In this document: positions 24,127-31,530 of the stretch, in pieces
Numbering within the stretch: the stretch's first letter is position 1
Layout of the letters: each line of letters opens with the position of its first letter
Source of the DNA: an uncultured Eggerthellaceae bacterium
GTDB lineage: Bacteria > Actinomycetota > Coriobacteriia > Coriobacteriales > Eggerthellaceae
Length of the DNA: 35,008 bases
Assembly (NCBI GenBank): GCA_910588945.1
Contig: CAJUSF010000008.1
Location: 1 to 35,008 of the forward strand
Reading direction: 5' to 3'
Notes under the pieces: model-generated
Seen by the model: only the letters and a program-made list of their open reading frames with translations
Databases searched by the model: none
What the model was told of the DNA's origin: nothing
Translations under genes and position numbers: made by a program

Positions 24127-24298
24127 CTGACAGAAACATTGCAATTTCTCGCACTTTTGTTGACATGAATCTTGCGTATTTCTTGCATGTGAGCTGAACC
24201 GACCTTGCGCGTATCGAGTATGGATATGGCATGCGATCGATATGTTTCTTGCACAGATCTGCTACATACCTTGCACGAGTCTTGCATAAACCTTGCGC
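24127..24298. repeat. Array of CTTGCRY heptamers in exact 11-bp phase
   Basis: CTTGC occurs at 24171, 24182, 24204, 24248, 24270, 24281 and 24292. The spacings are 11, 22, 44, 22, 11 and 11, so all seven lie on one 11-bp register, and each is followed by purine-pyrimidine (CTTGCRY). Several empty slots hold degenerate copies: CTGAC at 24127, ATTGC at 24138, TTGAC at 24160 and ATGGC at 24226. The four bases between heptamers are not conserved. One 11-bp step per helical turn puts all copies on one DNA face, suggesting cooperative protein binding. It lies upstream of comF, about 340 bp before the binding-protein gene. Confidence 0.8.
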
Positions 24299-24352
24299 GC
24301 ATTCGCTATATCTTCTGGCACGGCTCATGCAGGCGCGCTCATATCTATATTC

Positions 24353-24361
24353 TGGTAGAAT
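24353..24361 (+). promoter_or_regulatory. Extended -10 promoter candidate
   Basis: TGGTAGAAT fits TGnTAnnnT, the extended -10 pattern, which can work without a good -35. Transcription from here would give a leader of about 270 nt for the gene at 24636. Confidence 0.35.
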
Positions 24362-24462
24362 CTAAAAAGCTTCTTTCGAGTCTGTAGTTGCGGAATTCAT
24401 TCCTAGCCCATGGCAGATGCGGTCAAAAGGGCCCACGTAAGCAGCTCTTTGGAGATGTGAGC

Positions 24463-24510
24463 ATGGCGTATTCTAGATGTAAGCCGTACCGCCTGAGATA
24501 TGCGACATAG
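24463..24510 (+). CDS. Candidate 15-residue leader peptide
   Basis: ATG at 24463 opens MAYSRCKPYRLRYAT, closed by TAG at 24508-24510. GGAG (24451-24454) stands eight bases upstream, an ideal distance. The peptide is rich in Arg (3), Tyr (3) and Lys. Codons 8 to 10 overlap CGTACCG (24485-24491), which is complementary to CGGTACG (24561-24567). Such a layout recalls ribosome-controlled leaders ahead of amino acid genes, and the next gene is an amino-acid-type binding protein. ORFs of this size occur by chance, so this is a hypothesis. Confidence 0.35.
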   Translation: MAYSRCKPYRLRYAT

Positions 24511-24567
24511 GGTTGCACGGGCGAGAGAGTGCGAGCACGTCAACATGACGCGCAGACCTCCGGTACG
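24485..24567 (+). promoter_or_regulatory. Structured RNA leader candidate
   Basis: CGTACCG (24485-24491) pairs with CGGTACG (24561-24567), enclosing two hairpins: TTGCAC/GTGCGA (24513-24534) and CGTCA/TGACG (24538-24550). CCTCC (24557-24561) is complementary to the GGAGG ribosome binding site at 24625-24629. A translational switch is possible. No T-run follows, so classical transcription attenuation is less likely. Confidence 0.35.
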
Positions 24568-24635
24568 CGAGTGTGGGGGCAAAGACTAGGTCAGTCGAAG
24601 AAGCTTTGAAAAGTGTGATCTAAAGGAGGATCGCT

Positions 24636-25556
24636 GTGTTGAAAAAGATTCGCGCGATTGCTGCTGTCGCTGTGTCTGCGGTGTTATCCGCATCACTATT
24701 TGGTTGCTCGTCTTCGGAAGAGTACGCCCCGGAACTGGCATCTCCTAGCGTATCTAGCCCCACCATCGGCGAGGATGGCGTTTTGCGTGTCGGTGTGAAC
24801 AGTGATCGTTCTCCTTTGGCCGGAATGGGTAGCGAGAGGATCATCGGGATCGATGTAGATATCGCTGCTTCTATGGCCGATGAATTGGGGTTGAAACTGG
24901 ATGTCATTGATGTGGGAACCGATGCGGAAAAGGCGCTTGCTGATGGCGATGTCGATCTGGTGCTCGATATAGACAGCTCTGAGACGCATAGCGGATTTTG
25001 GACCTCCGATGACTATATTCCAACGGGCGTTGCCCTTTTCGCTATGGATTCGAACAGCAGTACAGTTCCTGAGACTGCATCAGATAAGAGCATTGCAGCA
25101 CAGGTTTCCTCAAAGAGCGCTTGGGCTGTGACGAACGCATTTGGGACAGATGCTCTATCTTCAACGACCGATCTCGCTACGGCGTTCACTGATCTTTCAA
25201 ACGGAAGCATCGATTTCGTCGCTGCGGACGTAATCATTGGAATGTATGCCGCCAATCGCCAAGGAGTCGACGTCAAGATCGTTGCACTTCTCGGTGCTCC
25301 GACAGGGTATTGCGCTGGGGTTGCGCAGGAAAATACCGAGCTTCAGTCAATCGTCAAGGATGCGCTCGCTCGTCTTCGCTCCAACGGCACGATCGATGTC
25401 ATAGAGAAGAAGTGGCTGGGATCTGCGATCGATCTTAGCGATATCGAGGTCATCGAGAATAAGACGCAGAGCGGCGATGATGCGCTCGATGACAATGAGG
25501 AAGGTGACGAGGAACAACCCGATTCATCGTCCTCTTCAGCCGCTACCGCAGCTTGA
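24636..25556 (+). CDS. Amino-acid-type solute-binding lipoprotein (SBP_bac_3-like)
   Basis: The protein has 306 residues and starts at GTG after AAAGGAGG. A signal peptide ends in the lipobox L-F-G-C (C24), so it should be lipid-anchored outside the membrane. The binding domain follows: VLRVGVNSDRSPLAG, then IIGIDVDIAASMADELGLKLDVID, the pattern of family 3 solute-binding proteins for polar amino acids. The later part has TDLATAFTDLSNGSIDFVAADV and an end helix VIEKKWLG. It ends in an acidic, Ser-rich tail of about 40 residues. No permease or ATPase gene is next to it, so it either serves a distant transporter or senses ligand. A terminator follows. Confidence 0.88.
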   Translation: MLKKIRAIAAVAVSAVLSASLFGCSSSEEYAPELASPSVSSPTIGEDGVLRVGVNSDRSPLAGMGSERIIGIDVDIAASMADELGLKLDVIDVGTDAEKALADGDVDLVLDIDSSETHSGFWTSDDYIPTGVALFAMDSNSSTVPETASDKSIAAQVSSKSAWAVTNAFGTDALSSTTDLATAFTDLSNGSIDFVAADVIIGMYAANRQGVDVKIVALLGAPTGYCAGVAQENTELQSIVKDALARLRSNGTIDVIEKKWLGSAIDLSDIEVIENKTQSGDDALDDNEEGDEEQPDSSSSSAATAA

Positions 25557-25577
25557 TATAAGGCAGATCGATCGGCT

Positions 25578-25598
25578 CAGGCCCCTTAGGCCTGTTTT
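25578..25598 (+). terminator. Terminator of the binding-protein gene
   Basis: CAGGCC (25578-25583) and GGCCTG (25589-25594) form a perfect stem with a five-base loop, followed by TTTT. It starts 22 bp after the stop codon. Confidence 0.75.
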
Positions 25599-25708
25599 CG
25601 TGGGGTTGGTATACATCCGTAGACATCTCTGATCGGGTGTCGGTCTTCTGTCCTCTGACCCTTCAGCGTGCCTGAAATCAAATATCCGGTGACATCCGCA
25701 CAGATCCT

Positions 25709-25737
25709 TTGTCACTGCTTCGCACTTAATATATAGT
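25709..25737 (+). promoter_or_regulatory. Promoter of the M16C protease gene
   Basis: TTGTCA (25709-25714) and TATAGT (25732-25737) are spaced exactly 17 bp; each differs from the sigma-A consensus at one base. The start codon lies 74 bp downstream. It is the best-formed promoter in the window. Apart from this and the terminator, 25557-25810 shows nothing. Confidence 0.7.
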
Positions 25738-25810
25738 TGGTGCGATAAGTAAGACACGACGAACATCTCGAAGCGGACGCGACGGAAGCTTCGATAAGGA
25801 GCGATCAGCG

Positions 25811-28800
25811 ATGACATCGGAAAAGAGCACGGATAAGACCATAGGCCGTATCGCCGGCGCAAATGGGTTTTCTCTAGTCGAGAGCGCAAAGATAGAAGAG
25901 ATCGACGGTGCCGCACATGTGATGAAGCACGATCTCAGTGGCGCAAGGCTTCTTTACCTGCAGAACAACGACCCCAATAAATCGTTCTCGATCACGTTTA
26001 AGACCCCTGCAGCCGATGATACTGGCGTATTTCACATCTTGGAGCACTCGGTGCTTTGCGGCTCCGAAAAGTTTCCTGTAAAAGAGCCTTTCGTGAACCT
26101 GCTCAAGAGCTCCATGCAGACATTCCTGAATGCGATGACATTCCCAGATAAGACGATGTATCCGGTCGCTTCTACCAATGAGAAAGACCTCATGAATCTG
26201 ATGGACGTTTATCTTGATGCTGTCTTTCATCCAAATATTTATAAGGCGCGTACCATCTTCGAGCAGGAGGGGTGGCACCTCGAATTCGAGGCGACCGATC
26301 CGCAGCAAGCCGGCTCGCAAATGACTGAGCCGGGCGAGACGACCGCCTATGATGCCTGCGCAGACCAGGCCGGCACACCTGATATCTCTGATGCCAAGCT
26401 TATCTATAACGGCGTGGTATTCAATGAGATGAAAGGTGCTCTGTCTGATCCCGATTCCGTTCTGTTCGACACTTTGAGTGCCGCTCTTTTTCCGGATACA
26501 ACCTATCGATTCGAATCGGGTGGCACGCCTGAGGCTATTCCGACGCTAACCTATGAGGCGTTTCTCGACAATCATCGTCGTCATTACAGGCCTGATAATT
26601 CCTACATCATCCTCTACGGGGATCTCGACCTCGATAGATTTCTTTCTTTCATAAACGATCAATACCTTTATCCGATCGCGGCCGATCCCGCATACCGCTT
26701 GCGCCCGGATGCTGTTGAGCAGGGCGAGGACCCTATCGAGATGCACCCGAATCCTCTTGAGATCCAGCAACCTGTACGTAGCAGGGGTATCAAGAAGAAA
26801 ATGGTTACAACTCCGGATAATTCCTGTGCTGCATTAGGATTTGTGATCGGTCGGGCAAGCGAGCGTGAAAAGTTCATGGCTGTCGACATTCTTATGGATG
26901 CGATCATGGGCTCTAATGCCTCGCCGCTCAAAAAAGCTCTCATCGACGCGCAGATCGCCAACGATTGTTCTGCCCAAGTGATCGATGCGCTGGCGCAGCC
27001 GTTTGTTATGCTGACCGCGAAAGGTCTGAAAACGGATGCCGTCGAAAAGTTTGAGAAGGTCGTGAAAGATGAAGCAGAAAAGCTTTCTCAAGGCGGTCTG
27101 GACAGAGGGCTCGTCCGTGCCGCGCTGAGCAACGCTCGTTTTGTCATGCGTGAGCAGAATTTTGGCTATCCTGATGGCGTGGTGCTTTCAATGTGGGCTA
27201 TGTCAGGCTGGCTATATGACGATGACATGCCCTATGCCTATATTCCCTATGAAGCCATCTTCGAGAGCCTTGAGAAGAAGGTGGACACGGGGTATTTCGA
27301 GTCGCTTCTGGAAGAGATCCTTCTGGATAATGATCATGCGGCTCAGGTCGAGGTCGTCCCAGTTGATGAGGATTCTGACGCTGTTCTGGAAAAGAGGCTA
27401 TCTGCAATAAGGGATTCCTTAGACAGCGATCAGCTTCAAGATATCGCCTCTGATCTCGAAAATCTTCGCGAGGCTCAAGCGCGTCCGGATTCAGCGGAGG
27501 ATTTGGCGAAGCTTCCGAAGCTCAAGATCTCCGACATCGGTGAGCCGCCTTTCGAGCCTGACTTTCATATCGCCAAAGTTGGGGGAGTAAGCCTGCTTGC
27601 CCACGATGTGCCTACCCATGCCATATCGTATTTCTACCGCTACTACTCGCTTTCCAATGTTGCATTTGACGACCTGCCATACGTATCCATTCTCAGCTCG
27701 GTGTTAGGCAAGCTCGAAACGCAGGCGCATAGCGCCATCGAGCTTGACACTTTGATCCAAGAAAAGCTCGGCAACCTCAGCTTCCTTACTCAGATCTATA
27801 TTCCCGTCTCGATGGATGAAGTGACTTCCCTTCGTCCGCAGTTCATCGTGGGCACATCGGCTCTCAAGGAAAACTCCGTTCATGCCGCCGAGATCGTGCG
27901 GGAGATCGTCGAAACCACTAAGCTTGATGATCCGGATCGAATCTATGACATCCTCATGCAGCAGCGTATCATGATGGAGCAGAAGTTTGCGGTATCGGGC
28001 AATTCGTTTGCGGTGTCGCGCGCGAGCTCGTATTTCTCATACGCCTACGTCATTCGTGAGCAGATCGACGGTATCGACTTTTATAGGTTCTTAAAAGAAC
28101 TTACCGACGACTTCGAAAATAGGTCGACGCAGCTTATTGAGAAGCTAAAAGCAGTGTCGAGTGCGTTGTTCTCAAGTCCGGCGATGCTCTCCTTTGCAGG
28201 TGATGATGCATCGATCGAGGCGTATCTGGCCTCTTGGAGCCAAGGGCTCATTTCGCCGGATGAAGCGCTCGCGCAGAAGTGCAACATGGACGTTCCGGCT
28301 CCTGTAGACAAGCGTGAAGCATTCATCGCCCCGTGTGATGTTACCTTCACTGCATCGACGTTTGATCGCAGCAAGGTGGCTCGCGAGCTCACAGGTCCGT
28401 GGCTTGTCGCTTCGCGCGCGCTCACCTACGATTATCTCTGGAACGAGGTGAGGGTCATCGGAGGCGCCTACGGCGTGGGCTTCACCACAACTCGTCAAGG
28501 ACAGAGCTACTTCCACTCGTATCGTGACCCGCATATCGATAAGACCATCGCGCGCTTTGATGATGCTGCCGGATGGCTCAAGACATTCGATCCCGGCCAA
28601 GATGAATTCGACGGTTTCATCGTGAGCACCGCCTCCACATTCGATGCGCCTTTGAAGCCGCGTGCTCTGATACGCCGACAGGATGGGATGTTTTTCGCCG
28701 ACTATCCGACATCTGAGCGCCTTGAGCTTAGGCAGCAGGTTATAGATACGAAGCTTGCCGATGTATGCGCCCTAAGCGTTGATCTTGACACTCTTTGTCG

Positions 28801-28885
28801 TGAGAAGTCCTTATGCTGTGTCGGCAATAAGGAGATCATCAAGACATCTAATGCCGCCTTCGAGGTGATAGACCTCTTTGCTTAG
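25811..28885 (+). CDS. M16C insulinase-family zinc metalloprotease (PreP-like)
   Basis: The 1024-residue protein is a presequence-protease-like M16C peptidase, expected to enclose and degrade short peptides. The inverted zinc motif is HILEH (H75, E78, H79) followed by SVLCGSEKFPVKEPF; the third ligand is probably in EQEGWHLE (about E153). FNAMT-type substrate features appear as TFLNAMTFPDKTMYPVAS, and NEMKGALSDPDSVL is conserved. An extra segment of about 30 polar residues lies between EGWHLEFEA and LIYNGVVFNEMKG. The M16C-associated domain occupies the middle and the inactive M16 half the C-terminus. GATAAGGAG precedes the ATG. No signal peptide is visible, so it is cytosolic. Confidence 0.94.
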   Translation: MTSEKSTDKTIGRIAGANGFSLVESAKIEEIDGAAHVMKHDLSGARLLYLQNNDPNKSFSITFKTPAADDTGVFHILEHSVLCGSEKFPVKEPFVNLLKSSMQTFLNAMTFPDKTMYPVASTNEKDLMNLMDVYLDAVFHPNIYKARTIFEQEGWHLEFEATDPQQAGSQMTEPGETTAYDACADQAGTPDISDAKLIYNGVVFNEMKGALSDPDSVLFDTLSAALFPDTTYRFESGGTPEAIPTLTYEAFLDNHRRHYRPDNSYIILYGDLDLDRFLSFINDQYLYPIAADPAYRLRPDAVEQGEDPIEMHPNPLEIQQPVRSRGIKKKMVTTPDNSCAALGFVIGRASEREKFMAVDILMDAIMGSNASPLKKALIDAQIANDCSAQVIDALAQPFVMLTAKGLKTDAVEKFEKVVKDEAEKLSQGGLDRGLVRAALSNARFVMREQNFGYPDGVVLSMWAMSGWLYDDDMPYAYIPYEAIFESLEKKVDTGYFESLLEEILLDNDHAAQVEVVPVDEDSDAVLEKRLSAIRDSLDSDQLQDIASDLENLREAQARPDSAEDLAKLPKLKISDIGEPPFEPDFHIAKVGGVSLLAHDVPTHAISYFYRYYSLSNVAFDDLPYVSILSSVLGKLETQAHSAIELDTLIQEKLGNLSFLTQIYIPVSMDEVTSLRPQFIVGTSALKENSVHAAEIVREIVETTKLDDPDRIYDILMQQRIMMEQKFAVSGNSFAVSRASSYFSYAYVIREQIDGIDFYRFLKELTDDFENRSTQLIEKLKAVSSALFSSPAMLSFAGDDASIEAYLASWSQGLISPDEALAQKCNMDVPAPVDKREAFIAPCDVTFTASTFDRSKVARELTGPWLVASRALTYDYLWNEVRVIGGAYGVGFTTTRQGQSYFHSYRDPHIDKTIARFDDAAGWLKTFDPGQDEFDGFIVSTASTFDAPLKPRALIRRQDGMFFADYPTSERLELRQQVIDTKLADVCALSVDLDTLCREKSLCCVGNKEIIKTSNAAFEVIDLFA

Positions 28886-28964
28886 GGCGCAGATATACCT
28901 TCGCACAAGGGTCGAGCCGGCAAGTTCGGATACATCGCTGGACTTCCCTAGTGTGATAATCGCT

Positions 28965-28970
28965 TATAAT
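28965..28970 (+). promoter_or_regulatory. -10 element before the 29003 gene
   Basis: A perfect TATAAT lies 32 bp before the GTG start at 29003; no good -35 is seen at 16-18 bp. Confidence 0.5.
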
Positions 28971-29002
28971 GGTTTGGTTCAATATCGAGATGGAATGCAG
29001 CA

Positions 29003-29395
29003 GTGAACGAGGGTAAAGAATTCAATCACATCAAGATCACCCCTCCACAAGAGGAGGATGTGGTCATTCACGCGGGGGCGAGCCGCAGTGTCGATCCGAT
29101 GGCATCTGCCGATGTTGGACCTGATGCCGCGCCTATCGCATCGGATATTGCATCTGATGAGCCTGCGCCGATTCATGCCGCATCGCCTAGCGTTCGTTCG
29201 GATTCCGGCAAGGCTGATGGCGACTCTTCGAATGCAGATGCGCGTAGCCGATCCAAGAAGGCCGCCAAACAGTACAAAGAGACCACTCTCGAAGATATCG
29301 AGAGTTCCAAGATGTCGACTACCCAAAAAGTGATCATCGTCATAGCAATTTTGGCGGTCATCGCCTTTGCGGTCTATACAGCAGTGAATTCATAG
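29003..29395 (+). CDS. Small protein with C-terminal membrane anchor, unknown function
   Basis: The 130-residue protein starts at GTG. About 75 residues of acidic, Ala/Ser/Asp-rich, probably disordered sequence are followed by a basic segment (RSRSKKAAKQYK), a short conserved-looking stretch (TTLEDIESSKMSTTQK) and a C-terminal membrane segment VIIVIAILAVIAFAVYTAV. With the basic residues before the segment, the bulk should be cytoplasmic, as in tail-anchored proteins. I do not recognise the family. The next gene starts 10 bp downstream and is also a single-span protein, so the two are likely an operon and may work together. Confidence 0.75.
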   Translation: MNEGKEFNHIKITPPQEEDVVIHAGASRSVDPMASADVGPDAAPIASDIASDEPAPIHAASPSVRSDSGKADGDSSNADARSRSKKAAKQYKETTLEDIESSKMSTTQKVIIVIAILAVIAFAVYTAVNS

Positions 29396-29405
29396 AGGGG
29401 GATAG

Positions 29406-30434
29406 ATGAGAAGAAATCGCGAAGAGCTGGATCATCTTGACGAGGGCTTGGCGCCCGAGGAGGGACTTCCGCAGGATCTTGAGGTGATCGACGCGGATGC
29501 GGCTTTCCACGAGGGGATGCTTGACCCCTATCAAGGCAAAGAAGGGCTTGGGATCATCGGCGGTGCCGACAATATCACCATCGAGAAGGGTGATGCGGAT
29601 CTCAATCCGAGCGGGCGTCATGCAAAGCCTCCGCAACCGGAGTATATGCGCAAGTCGCGCCGTATGCGAAAGATCCTGCTTGTCATCATCATCATCTTGG
29701 TGGCGCTAATCATTGCCGGATGCATCTTGGGCTATCAGCTGTTCCAGACCGCAAACACAGCTGCCACCCAACAAACCCAGTCACAAGATGTCAGCTCGTC
29801 GACGTTCACGGATGAGGGCGCGGCAACAAAGGATGCCTCTACGACCACCGTCAAGACCACGACCGTTCTCGATCTTGTGTCTCTTCTTGGCTTGAATGTG
29901 GATCAGGCGATCGAGGTCATTCAGCATGGCGCTCAGGTGACGAGCTCTGTGGAAGTGAACGAAGAGGGAAATCCCATCCGCACGGAGGTTCGCTTAGGCC
30001 TCACAGCCGAGCCGTCGGATACAAGGAGCGGCACACCGACGGTCTATCTAAGCCTTGATGAGAACGGCGCGATCATCCAGAGCGGCTATTCTGTGGGCAC
30101 ATCTGCGCTCGGATATGGTTCGCTTAGCTTCAGCGATGCGATCACAAACGAGCATCTGATCGAAAAGACGCTCGACGAGGCAGGACTGAAGGTGGATACA
30201 GGAAGTGTCGTCCTTCCGGAAGATAAGATGGTGTATTCAAGTTATGCAAGTGATGGCACCACGCTCACGCGCGAGAACTGCTCGTTTGAGGGCAGCGGCA
30301 CCACTGCTGGCGGGGCTGTGCTTCCTTGGACGGCCATTCTGTCCTATGACTACACAACCGCTAATGCCACGGGCAATCTTGCCGATACGATCCGCGCGGT
30401 CTATATCTATGTTGCCGCATACGATCTGAAGTAG
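29406..30434 (+). CDS. Single-span membrane protein with extracytoplasmic domain, unknown function
   Basis: The protein has 342 residues, with AGGGGG just before the ATG. An acidic cytoplasmic part of about 75 residues and a basic stretch (RKSRRMRK) precede a membrane segment (ILLVIIIILVALIIAGCILGYQL, about 89-111). A Thr/Ser-rich linker follows. The outer domain (about 150-342) begins VLDLVSLLGLNVDQAIEVIQHGAQV, which recalls the helix-first start of PASTA-like modules, but the rest (TVYLSLDENGAIIQSGYSVG, AILSYDY) is beta-rich and not clearly of that family. It shares its probable transcript with the gene at 29003. It is not recognised further; a cell-envelope role is inferred from topology. 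Confidence 0.78.
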   Translation: MRRNREELDHLDEGLAPEEGLPQDLEVIDADAAFHEGMLDPYQGKEGLGIIGGADNITIEKGDADLNPSGRHAKPPQPEYMRKSRRMRKILLVIIIILVALIIAGCILGYQLFQTANTAATQQTQSQDVSSSTFTDEGAATKDASTTTVKTTTVLDLVSLLGLNVDQAIEVIQHGAQVTSSVEVNEEGNPIRTEVRLGLTAEPSDTRSGTPTVYLSLDENGAIIQSGYSVGTSALGYGSLSFSDAITNEHLIEKTLDEAGLKVDTGSVVLPEDKMVYSSYASDGTTLTRENCSFEGSGTTAGGAVLPWTAILSYDYTTANATGNLADTIRAVYIYVAAYDLK

Positions 30435-30500
30435 TTTTGCCAGATAGCCCCGGCGTGAATTTTGCGCTTCGATGGAGCTGCCGACATATCTTTTCATCTG

Positions 30501-30529
30501 CGCCACTTGCAAACCATCTGCAAGTGGCG
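30501..30529 (+). terminator. Hairpin terminator after the 29406 gene
   Basis: CGCCACTTGCA (30501-30511) and TGCAAGTGGCG (30519-30529) form a perfect 11-bp stem with a seven-base loop. TAATATATTC follows, which is AT-rich but not a T-run, so termination may be incomplete. Confidence 0.65.
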
Positions 30530-30561
30530 TAATATATTCAGGCTGTTTAAATCAAGAGAGG

Positions 30562-30682
30562 GCGCCAGTCCTCCACCTGTTTCGGCGCTTAGATGTTGCT
30601 GATGGGTTGTTTGAATATCGTTTGAGCCTGTTGAATGGTTCAAGATGTATCATCGACCTGCGACATCGCCGCAGGTTTTTTT
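30562..30682 (+). promoter_or_regulatory. infC leader: terminator/antiterminator attenuator
   Basis: A terminator hairpin, ACCTGCG (30656-30662) with CGCAGGT (30670-30676) and a T-run to 30682, sits 22-31 bp before the infC start. An upstream segment, ACCTG-TTT-CGGCG (30575-30587), can pair with CGCCGCAGGT (30667-30676) through ten base pairs, which excludes the terminator. A third pairing, GCGCC (30562-30566) with GGCGC (30584-30588), would sequester the antiterminator. This three-state layout suits attenuation of the infC-rpmI-rplT operon, as known with L20 in Bacillus subtilis; the ligand here is unknown. Confidence 0.65.
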
Positions 30683-30712
30683 GTGTGAAAGCACTAGAAG
30701 GGGGTGAGCGCA

Positions 30713-31273
30713 ATAGCCGCTCAAGAGCCAAGGCTCAATGAACAGATCACGGTGAAAGAATGCCGTTTGATCGACTACGATGGCAACCAGATGGGTGTCT
30801 ATGCGATCGACCGGGCGCAGAGTATTGCAGATGCTGCCGGGTTGGATCTCGTGGAGATCGCACCAAATGCGGAACCACCGGTTTGCAGGGTTATGGATTA
30901 CGGAAAGTTCAAATACGATCAGGCGATCAAGGCGAAGCAGGCTCGCAAGAACCAGACCAAGATCGAGATCAAAGAGATGAAATTCCGTCCGAAGATCGAC
31001 ATCGGCGACTACACCACCAAGAAAAAGCATATCCTGCGTTTCTTGGAGGCCGGAAACAAGGTGAAGATCACCATCATGTTCCGTGGTCGCGAGATGGCGC
31101 ATCCCGAGCAGGGACTGTCGATCCTAGAGCGTCTCGCTGATGACCTGAAAGATGTAGCCGTTATTGAGAATCAGCCGAAGATGGAGGGAAGGAACATGCA
31201 TATGCTCATCGCTCCTCTGCCGGCATCGGCTAAGAAAGCCAAATCGGAAGATAAAGCCGAAGATTCTGAATAG
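30713..31273 (+). CDS. infC: Translation initiation factor IF-3
   Basis: IF-3 binds the 30S subunit and checks initiator tRNA and start codon. The N-terminal domain begins EPRLNEQITVKECRLIDYDG and has VCRVMDYGKFKYDQ; the C-terminal domain has EIKEMKFRPKIDIGDYTTKKKH and MFRGREMAHPEQG. The usual start would be GTG at 30704, but that GTG lies inside AAGGGGGTGA (30698-30707), nearly a full-length Shine-Dalgarno sequence. From this site the AUA codon at 30713 has ideal spacing and gives a 186-residue protein whose N-terminus fits the family. AUU/AUA/AUC starts on infC are known and allow autoregulation by IF-3. rpmI and rplT follow. Confidence 0.95.
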   Translation: MAAQEPRLNEQITVKECRLIDYDGNQMGVYAIDRAQSIADAAGLDLVEIAPNAEPPVCRVMDYGKFKYDQAIKAKQARKNQTKIEIKEMKFRPKIDIGDYTTKKKHILRFLEAGNKVKITIMFRGREMAHPEQGLSILERLADDLKDVAVIENQPKMEGRNMHMLIAPLPASAKKAKSEDKAEDSE

Positions 31274-31314
31274 CATAGATTTGAATCGATGATAGGAAAG
31301 GAAAGGGGATAGAT

Positions 31315-31512
31315 ATGCCAAAGATGAAGACACATCGCGGAACTGCAAAGCGCTTCCGTGTTACCGGCAGCGGTAAGATCATGCGTTCCAAGGCTTTTAA
31401 GAGCCACATCCTCACGAAGAAGAGCCAGAAACGTAAGCGTAATTTCCGTCACGAGACAGAGGTGTCTCCTGCGGATTGCAAGGTCGTCAAGCGCAACCTT
31501 GGTCTTCGCTAG
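31315..31512 (+). CDS. rpmI: 50S ribosomal protein L35
   Basis: The 65-residue basic protein begins MPKMKTHRGTAKRFRVTGSG and ends NFRHETEVSPADCKVVKRNLGLR-like, both typical for L35 of the large subunit. AAAGGGG lies before the ATG. It lies 41 bp after infC and 18 bp before rplT in the conserved operon. Confidence 0.97.
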   Translation: MPKMKTHRGTAKRFRVTGSGKIMRSKAFKSHILTKKSQKRKRNFRHETEVSPADCKVVKRNLGLR

Positions 31513-31530
31513 AAAAGGGAGTGATAGTAA

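Larger units (their letters stand above)
24299..24635 (+). other. Gene-poor leader region of the binding-protein gene
   Basis: This stretch has no conventional gene. It contains a possible extended -10 (24353-24361), the palindrome ATTCT-GGT-AGAAT (24349-24361), a 15-codon ORF (24463-24510), several hairpins up to 24596 and a strong AAAGGAGG (24622-24629) before the GTG at 24636. It does not match a riboswitch class that I recognise. Confidence 0.5.

Noticed and set aside
24127..24298. CRISPR array
   Set aside because: The repeats are only seven conserved bases in an 11-bp register; CRISPR repeats are 23-40 bp with similar-length spacers, and no cas gene is present.
24059..24328. N-terminal extension of comF to 24328
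   Set aside because: The extension is basic and repetitive because it crosses the 11-bp repeat array; family length and a good ribosome binding site favour 23959.
24485..24600. Known riboswitch (c-di-GMP-I or TPP) before the binding-protein gene
   Set aside because: Short matches such as CTGAGA or ACGC...CCTCCGG occur, but the rest of the conserved cores is missing.
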